A stretch of 64,000 nucleotides of DNA from Taudactylus pleione. Its lineage: Eukaryota > Chordata > Amphibia > Anura > Myobatrachidae. The notes under the pieces are model-generated. The model ran no database searches. It saw nothing but the letters and a program-made list of their open reading frames with translations, and was not told the DNA's origin. The position numbers and the translations under genes are program-made. Each line of letters begins with the position of its first letter. Within the stretch, counting starts at the first letter, position 1. Location of the stretch: the NCBI GenBank assembly GCA_031769625.1, contig JAUIMM010000689.1:193501-257500 (forward strand). Direction: 5' to 3'. This document shows, in pieces, positions 59,776-64,000 of this stretch.

Positions 59776-60389
59776 GTGTGATCCAACCTCACAGTATCTC
59801 TTTTTTTATATTATTTCTGCACAATTTAATACCTAAATGTTTTAGACTATTGAGGGGTTGCTTATTTTGGCAAGAGCCCTCTGGTTTCTCCGGATTTCAG
59901 CCTCTGAAGAGTGGCGTTTGTGACCGCCTGAGCTTTTGCCGCAAATTCCAGGCTCTCTCTCCTGCATCCCATAGAGCCTGAGTTGGAATCTCCCTTCCTT
60001 ACCTTTTTTATCCTTTGTGCCCTGACTGCATGCTATCCCTGTGGACTGCAGTATTTTGCTGCTGCCCCTCCTCACCTCCTTGAAACCCACTGTGTGTGGA
60101 ACTGTGCCTGCGGTGAAGACTCGGAAGGTGCGCCGGCCGGCGTACCTCATAACTGGAGGACCCGCTCTCCTATTATTTCTTGCCTGTGGTGCCTTTCTAA
60201 GTTGGACCCGACTCTACCCTCGGACGGCTGGCCGGAAGTCTGCGGCTGAAGGGGGCTGCTGTGCACTTACTGTAGACTGTGCTTTTGTGGGAGGTCTGGG
60301 GCCGAGCGCCCCTCCTCCCATGAAGATGCTGGCAAGGACTGGACCCCTCGTTGCCGGACGTGGTGTGGCGCGTCATCACCCGGCGACGC
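59776..60389. other. No gene seen; GC-rich from 60060
   Basis: Short frames only. CpG-containing sequence from about 60110 to 60480 leads into a promoter-like stretch. Confidence 0.4.
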
Positions 60390-60550
60390 AGCGAGCCAAT
60401 GAGGGCCCACAGCATCATCAACCCCAGGAGGCCGCGCGGTGGGTTATTTAAACCCCTGCGCGCGGCCCGGCAGGGAGTGCATGCAGGAGCCATCAGAGCA
60501 GGCAGATTGTCGCTGGAAGGGGTCCAGAGCGTGAGCCAACGGTTCAGGTA
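60390..60550 (+). promoter_or_regulatory. Promoter-like GC-rich segment
   Basis: gagccaatgag (CCAAT box, about 60395), then ggttatttaaac (TATA-like, about 60440) within GC-rich sequence, then a consensus splice donor cag-gtaagg at about 60545. Order and spacing suit a pol II promoter and first exon, perhaps of a retroelement. No downstream gene is identifiable, so this is tentative. Confidence 0.3.
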
Positions 60551-60561
60551 AGGCCTCGGTG

Positions 60562-60810
60562 AGGCCCTTGTATCTTGTATTAGGTTGCTGTATATTTTTA
60601 CATCCACTGTATCACCAACGTCCGGCGTTAGGCCGAGGCCCTTGTGTCTTGTATTAGGTTGCTGTATATCATTACACCCACTGTATCACCAACGTCCGGC
60701 GTTAGGCCGAAGCCCTTGTATCTCATTGCTGTATATTGTCACCTCCATGGTATCACCACCGGGTGGCGCTAGGCCACAGGTATAGCCACGGATGGCAGTA
60801 GGCCGCAGGT
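60562..60810. repeat. Tandem repeat, 74-bp unit
   Basis: aggcccttg...gtattaggttgctgtata...tccggcgttaggccg starts at 60562, 60636 and 60710, with a partial, more diverged fourth unit. Confidence 0.92.
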
Positions 60811-61359
60811 ATTGCTCTCGTGTGGTGTTAGGCTGCTGTGATCTCTTACAGGGGTCGGGATCAGGACCACCCTGCCAGCAAGGGGACAAGAGCATACACG
60901 GTGAGCGCATTCTGTGTGCATGTTTTTCGATTATTGTTGTGTGTGCTATCCCCTCCCCTCCCCCCCTTCCTCCTTTTCCCTCCCTCGGGCGTTTTCATTC
61001 GGGTTGCACCCTGGTGCCTGGTGTACCCAGTCTGAGGCCAAAAGTGCCAATGATGACCATCCTCTAGTCCCCGGAAGGTCTGTCTGTTAGTCCATAATTG
61101 TGGCCCTGAGGTCCCTTCCTGAGGCTCAGCGTGTCCGACCTATCTTACAGGGTAGACTGTCCCGGTGGCATCGAACCAGGGAATCCAGGACCGTCGGTAG
61201 GAGTACCTTGGCGGCCTGTAGGTGAGAGCCACGGGGTGCGAGAGGTAAGTGGCCCACAACACATGCACCGCAGCAGCAGGTGCACACACACAGACCACCC
61301 CTTGCCCCTCTTACACTGTCATGATTGTCCTGGAGGCACTGCGGCTCATCACTGTGGCC
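60811..61359. other. No gene seen
   Basis: Pyrimidine-rich stretch at 60945-60985; otherwise nothing recognised. Confidence 0.4.
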
Positions 61360-61765
61360 GATTATATCCTGGGGCTGCTGGATGTGGCTGGCTCCATCCC
61401 GTTGCTGCCTGTGCCTTACCTGACCTGCCAGCGCCGAAATTGACTTCCATCCTTGGAGCAGGTGCTTTATTTGGCCTCCTGCAATGTCCCTTCTGCCCTC
61501 CTGATTCCGGTGTCTGCCTCTAGATCTGTCTCCCCATCTGGTGCTTTACTATGCACCCTGTCCAGTGCTCTACTGTGACCAATTGAATCCTGGGGCTGCT
61601 GTCTACGGCTGGCTCCATCCCGTTGCTGCCCGTGCCTTACCCAATCTGCCGATGCCAGAATTGACCTTCCTTCCCTGGACCAGGTGCTCTGTTCAGCCTC
61701 CCGCAGTGTCCCTCCTGCCTTCCTGGTTTCGGTGTCTGAGGCTGAATCTGTCTCCCCGTGGATGG
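61360..61765. repeat. Tandem duplication, about 221-bp unit, two copies
   Basis: cctggggctgctg at 61368 recurs at 61589; both units continue with ggctggctccatcccgttgc, gtgccttacc, ttcc...ggaccaggtgct and gtctccccgtgg-type sequence. Confidence 0.85.
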
Positions 61766-62524
61766 CATTGTCTTTGAGGCGCTGGTTCCCTGCTATGTCT
61801 CTCTGGCATATGTGACTTGCCTATCCATGATCTGCCTGTACTGCTGAGCACCGAGTCTCCTTGTGGTGTATCTGGAGTTTCATCATCACTGTAGTCTATG
61901 GGGCGCCGGGGCTCTGGTGAAGTAGTGGGCGCCGCTGAAGATTTGCCAGAGGTCATCCGTTGGCTCTGCTCTTCTGCTGCCTTTTGAGGGGTGATATCCC
62001 TCTCTGACTGCCAATCTCTGGAGAGGCTACTTGGGATTGCCATGAAGACGGACCTGATTCCTGCAGTACCTGACCCCAGGTTAGTGTTGGAAGTGCAGGG
62101 GTGCCTGATCTACTGAGTTAACACTCTGATATATACCTGCTAGCAGTCCCCTGCTTGTGAAGCAGGACATTGCTTAATTGAAGATCTTCCTGGAGGCTGA
62201 CAAACAGTGTCTATACAAAGTTTTAGCTGCTGCAGTGATGCAGTGAACCGGTATAAGTGCACCTCTCCAATCAATATCCGTTGCACTGCTGCTACACTCG
62301 AGTGATTTGCAGGACTGCTGCTCTGTGGGGCTTGCTGCTTGCCGGGTGTCTTTCACTCTTGGTGGTATTACAGTATAAGTCATGCTGATTTTCCCCATTT
62401 ACCTCACTTTTCCCTCCTCCTTTGATATATTTTACCCCTCTCCCCATATCAACCCTCTCCCTCCTGCCCCATTCTCCTACAATCTACATTTACAGCAATT
62501 GTGACTTCATTTGAAGATAGTGCT
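61766..62524. other. No gene assigned
   Basis: A minus-strand frame from 62043 (MAIPSSLSRDWQSERD) with an acidic patch (DYSDDETPDTPQ) looks faintly protein-like but runs into the tandem duplication and has no recognisable domain. Confidence 0.35.
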
Positions 62525-62527
62525 ACT

Positions 62528-63099
62528 TATACCCATTTTACACCAAAGTCCCCGGGTCTGACCCGGGATTTGGAACACATTTCCAACCCGGATCAGACCC
62601 GGGACAATCCACTTTTACACTGCAGCGCCGACCCGGGCTATGCCTGAGTTGGCACCATTCACACCTGACCCGGGTCAGCATTGACCCGGTTGTCCGGCAA
62701 AGGTGACCAGCGCTTTTTCCCCTCCCTCCCCCTCTGTGACCTACTTACCTTATCCTGCAGCAGTCCAGAGGCAGGGAGAGCAGGTGGGGTGCGCTGCATC
62801 GTGCCGCTTGGGCCATCGCTGCTTGCAGTGGGCACTTGGAGATGATGTCATCTCCAAGCGCCACTGAAGCCGGCCAATCAGGTGGCATGCTGCGCGACCC
62901 AGGTCATCGTGAGCTGGGCCGCGCTGTTTACATTGCAGGGTGACACGGGAACAACCCATGCTCAACCCTGCAATCAAGCAGGGTCGGATTCCCGGGTCAT
63001 TGGACCCGGGTTGATCCGTTTACACCGACTAAAATCCCGGGGTTATGTGCGTTCACGTGCATCAACCCGGGATATTTCAGTCGGTGTAAAAGGGGTATA
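62528..63099. mobile_element. TIR miniature element (572 bp)
   Basis: Inverted ends tatacccattttacacc and ggtgtaaaaggggtata; flanking ACT at 62525-62527 and 63100-63102 may be a 3-bp duplication. The interior is rich in cccggg and gacccggg blocks on both sides, often in inverted pairs. Superfamily uncertain. Confidence 0.78.
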
Positions 63100-63102
63100 A
63101 CT

Positions 63103-63691
63103 GTATGTTTATTTTTGTTTAAGATATCCTGTTTCATTTTGATAGTGCTGGTGGTTAATTATAATTGATGAGTATCTGAACCTAGGCACTAATAATTTCC
63201 TTATAGGTGTAATACTATTTCTATTCAGTCTGCATTTGTTTTTTGGTTTTTTTGTCACAATTGCAGTAATACCTATATTGTCTATATATAACACTCAACC
63301 TCTTTGTGATACTCATAAGGCTTTACCGGATTTTTATTTTAAACAGTGATTGTTGAGTATTTTCATAGAATATTGATATGTGCCCTATGTCACGGCTGCC
63401 GACACTTGAGACTCCTGGAGGGAGGCAGGCCTACTAGGCACAATAAACTGGGGAATGACCTTTCCATGAAACTCAGTAGCATAGGATAAAAGTAAAATAG
63501 AATTTATTCACAAAAGAATTATAATCAGCAAGGTCTCTGTAAATTCTCAAACAGCACAGAGACTCATATATGCAATAATAAGTATAGGAGAGAATCCCCA
63601 AATATATATGCAGTCTTTAACATGTAAGAACTAACGTGGTAGAGAAACCAAAGTCCAGTATGAGGCTGACACCTCAGGATGGCATTGAGGA
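63103..63691. other. No gene seen
   Basis: AT-rich unique-looking sequence. Confidence 0.5.
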
Positions 63692-64000
63692 CCTTGGCCA
63701 GGGTAGAACCCTGTAGTAATGGAAATCCGGAGCAGAGCGGCCCTGCAGAATAATATAGTTCCGGGACATGGCCGAAACCTGTGGTGCAGTGAGAGATGAA
63801 GCAAACTTGAGCCTTGTGGTATAATGACGACGGAGCAGGGTTAAACCCTGTAAGGTGATGAAATTCCAGAACAGGGAAGAGCCCTGCAACATGGCTAGAG
63901 TACAGAGCGGGGTTGAGCCCTGTGATGTGGCTATGGTTCGGAGCAGGGGTGAGCCCCGTGATGTGGAGACGATTGTAGCAGGGTTGAGCCCTGTAATGTA
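63692..64000. repeat. 36-bp minisatellite, runs off the right edge
   Basis: Units aligned on gagcaggg(t)ttgagccctg start near 63832, 63868, 63904, 63940 and 63975, i.e. every 36 bp; degenerate units continue back to about 63692. Each unit holds a short palindrome (caggg...ccctg). Confidence 0.92.

Noticed and set aside
61693..62043. 116-codon minus-strand frame with an acidic patch
   Set aside because: Half of it lies in a tandem duplication and no domain is recognisable; left unassigned.
63692..64000. CRISPR-like array
   Set aside because: The 36-bp units are contiguous and degenerate with no unique spacers; this is a minisatellite in a eukaryotic genome.

Overview
This window is intergenic, transposon-dense vertebrate DNA. 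The mix of elements (PIF/Harbinger with many small derivatives, Tc1, DIRS, Penelope-like elements, an L2 LINE, a Ty3/gypsy chromovirus, hAT miniatures and retroviral relics) points to an amphibian, most likely a frog with a large genome. That is inference from element content; I see no host gene, rRNA or tRNA gene.

Layout. 1-2594 holds two copies of a miniature element built almost entirely of consecutive hairpins (1-284 and 1106-1655) and a hAT miniature (929-1090). 2600-10428 is a gypsy chromovirus with two ~1.25 kb LTRs and a 5-bp target duplication. Its pol is interrupted at 6519-7623 by a third hairpin-chain element fused to a Harbinger miniature. 10440-10756 is a retroviral integrase relic. 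10757-21945 is a largely non-coding minus-strand element with DIRS-type ends, carrying nested insertions: an L2 tail, telomere-like repeats, a Harbinger miniature, a Tc1 that itself contains a Harbinger miniature, and hAT miniatures. 24611-31957 is a full-length 7.3 kb Harbinger (H1). 32210-32880 is an envelope-like relic, 33186-36830 a nearly full L2 LINE (minus strand), 36830-41190 unique sequence with tandem and fold-back repeats, 41190-44440 and 45060-47027 two Penelope-like elements (minus strand). 47028-about 53565 is a second, diverged Harbinger (H2) lacking its right end. 53566-58900 is a decayed DIRS retrotransposon. 58905-59775 is an N-terminal Penelope piece probably split from the one at 47 kb. 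The rest is GC-rich tandem repeats, a TIR miniature (62528-63099) and a 36-bp minisatellite that runs off the right edge.

Working parts. Both Harbingers carry the same arrangement: an intact four-exon SANT/Myb-like gene on the minus strand, a divergent three-exon DDE transposase on the plus strand, and a convergent third gene encoding another small SANT/Myb-like, proline-rich protein. The first three exons of the SANT gene are 43, 241 and 209 nt in both copies. H2 transposase is intact except for one stop codon; H1 transposase has a frameshift and has lost the segment with the second catalytic Asp. The small elements ending in GGGCCTGATTCAG share ends, and in part subterminal sequence, with H1 and are probably its non-autonomous passengers.

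Most unusual: (1) the hairpin-chain elements, in which paired arms differ between copies but remain complementary, and one copy has lost exactly one hairpin; (2) the three-gene Harbinger plan; (3) an inverted piece of the H2 SANT gene lying just past its own stop codon.
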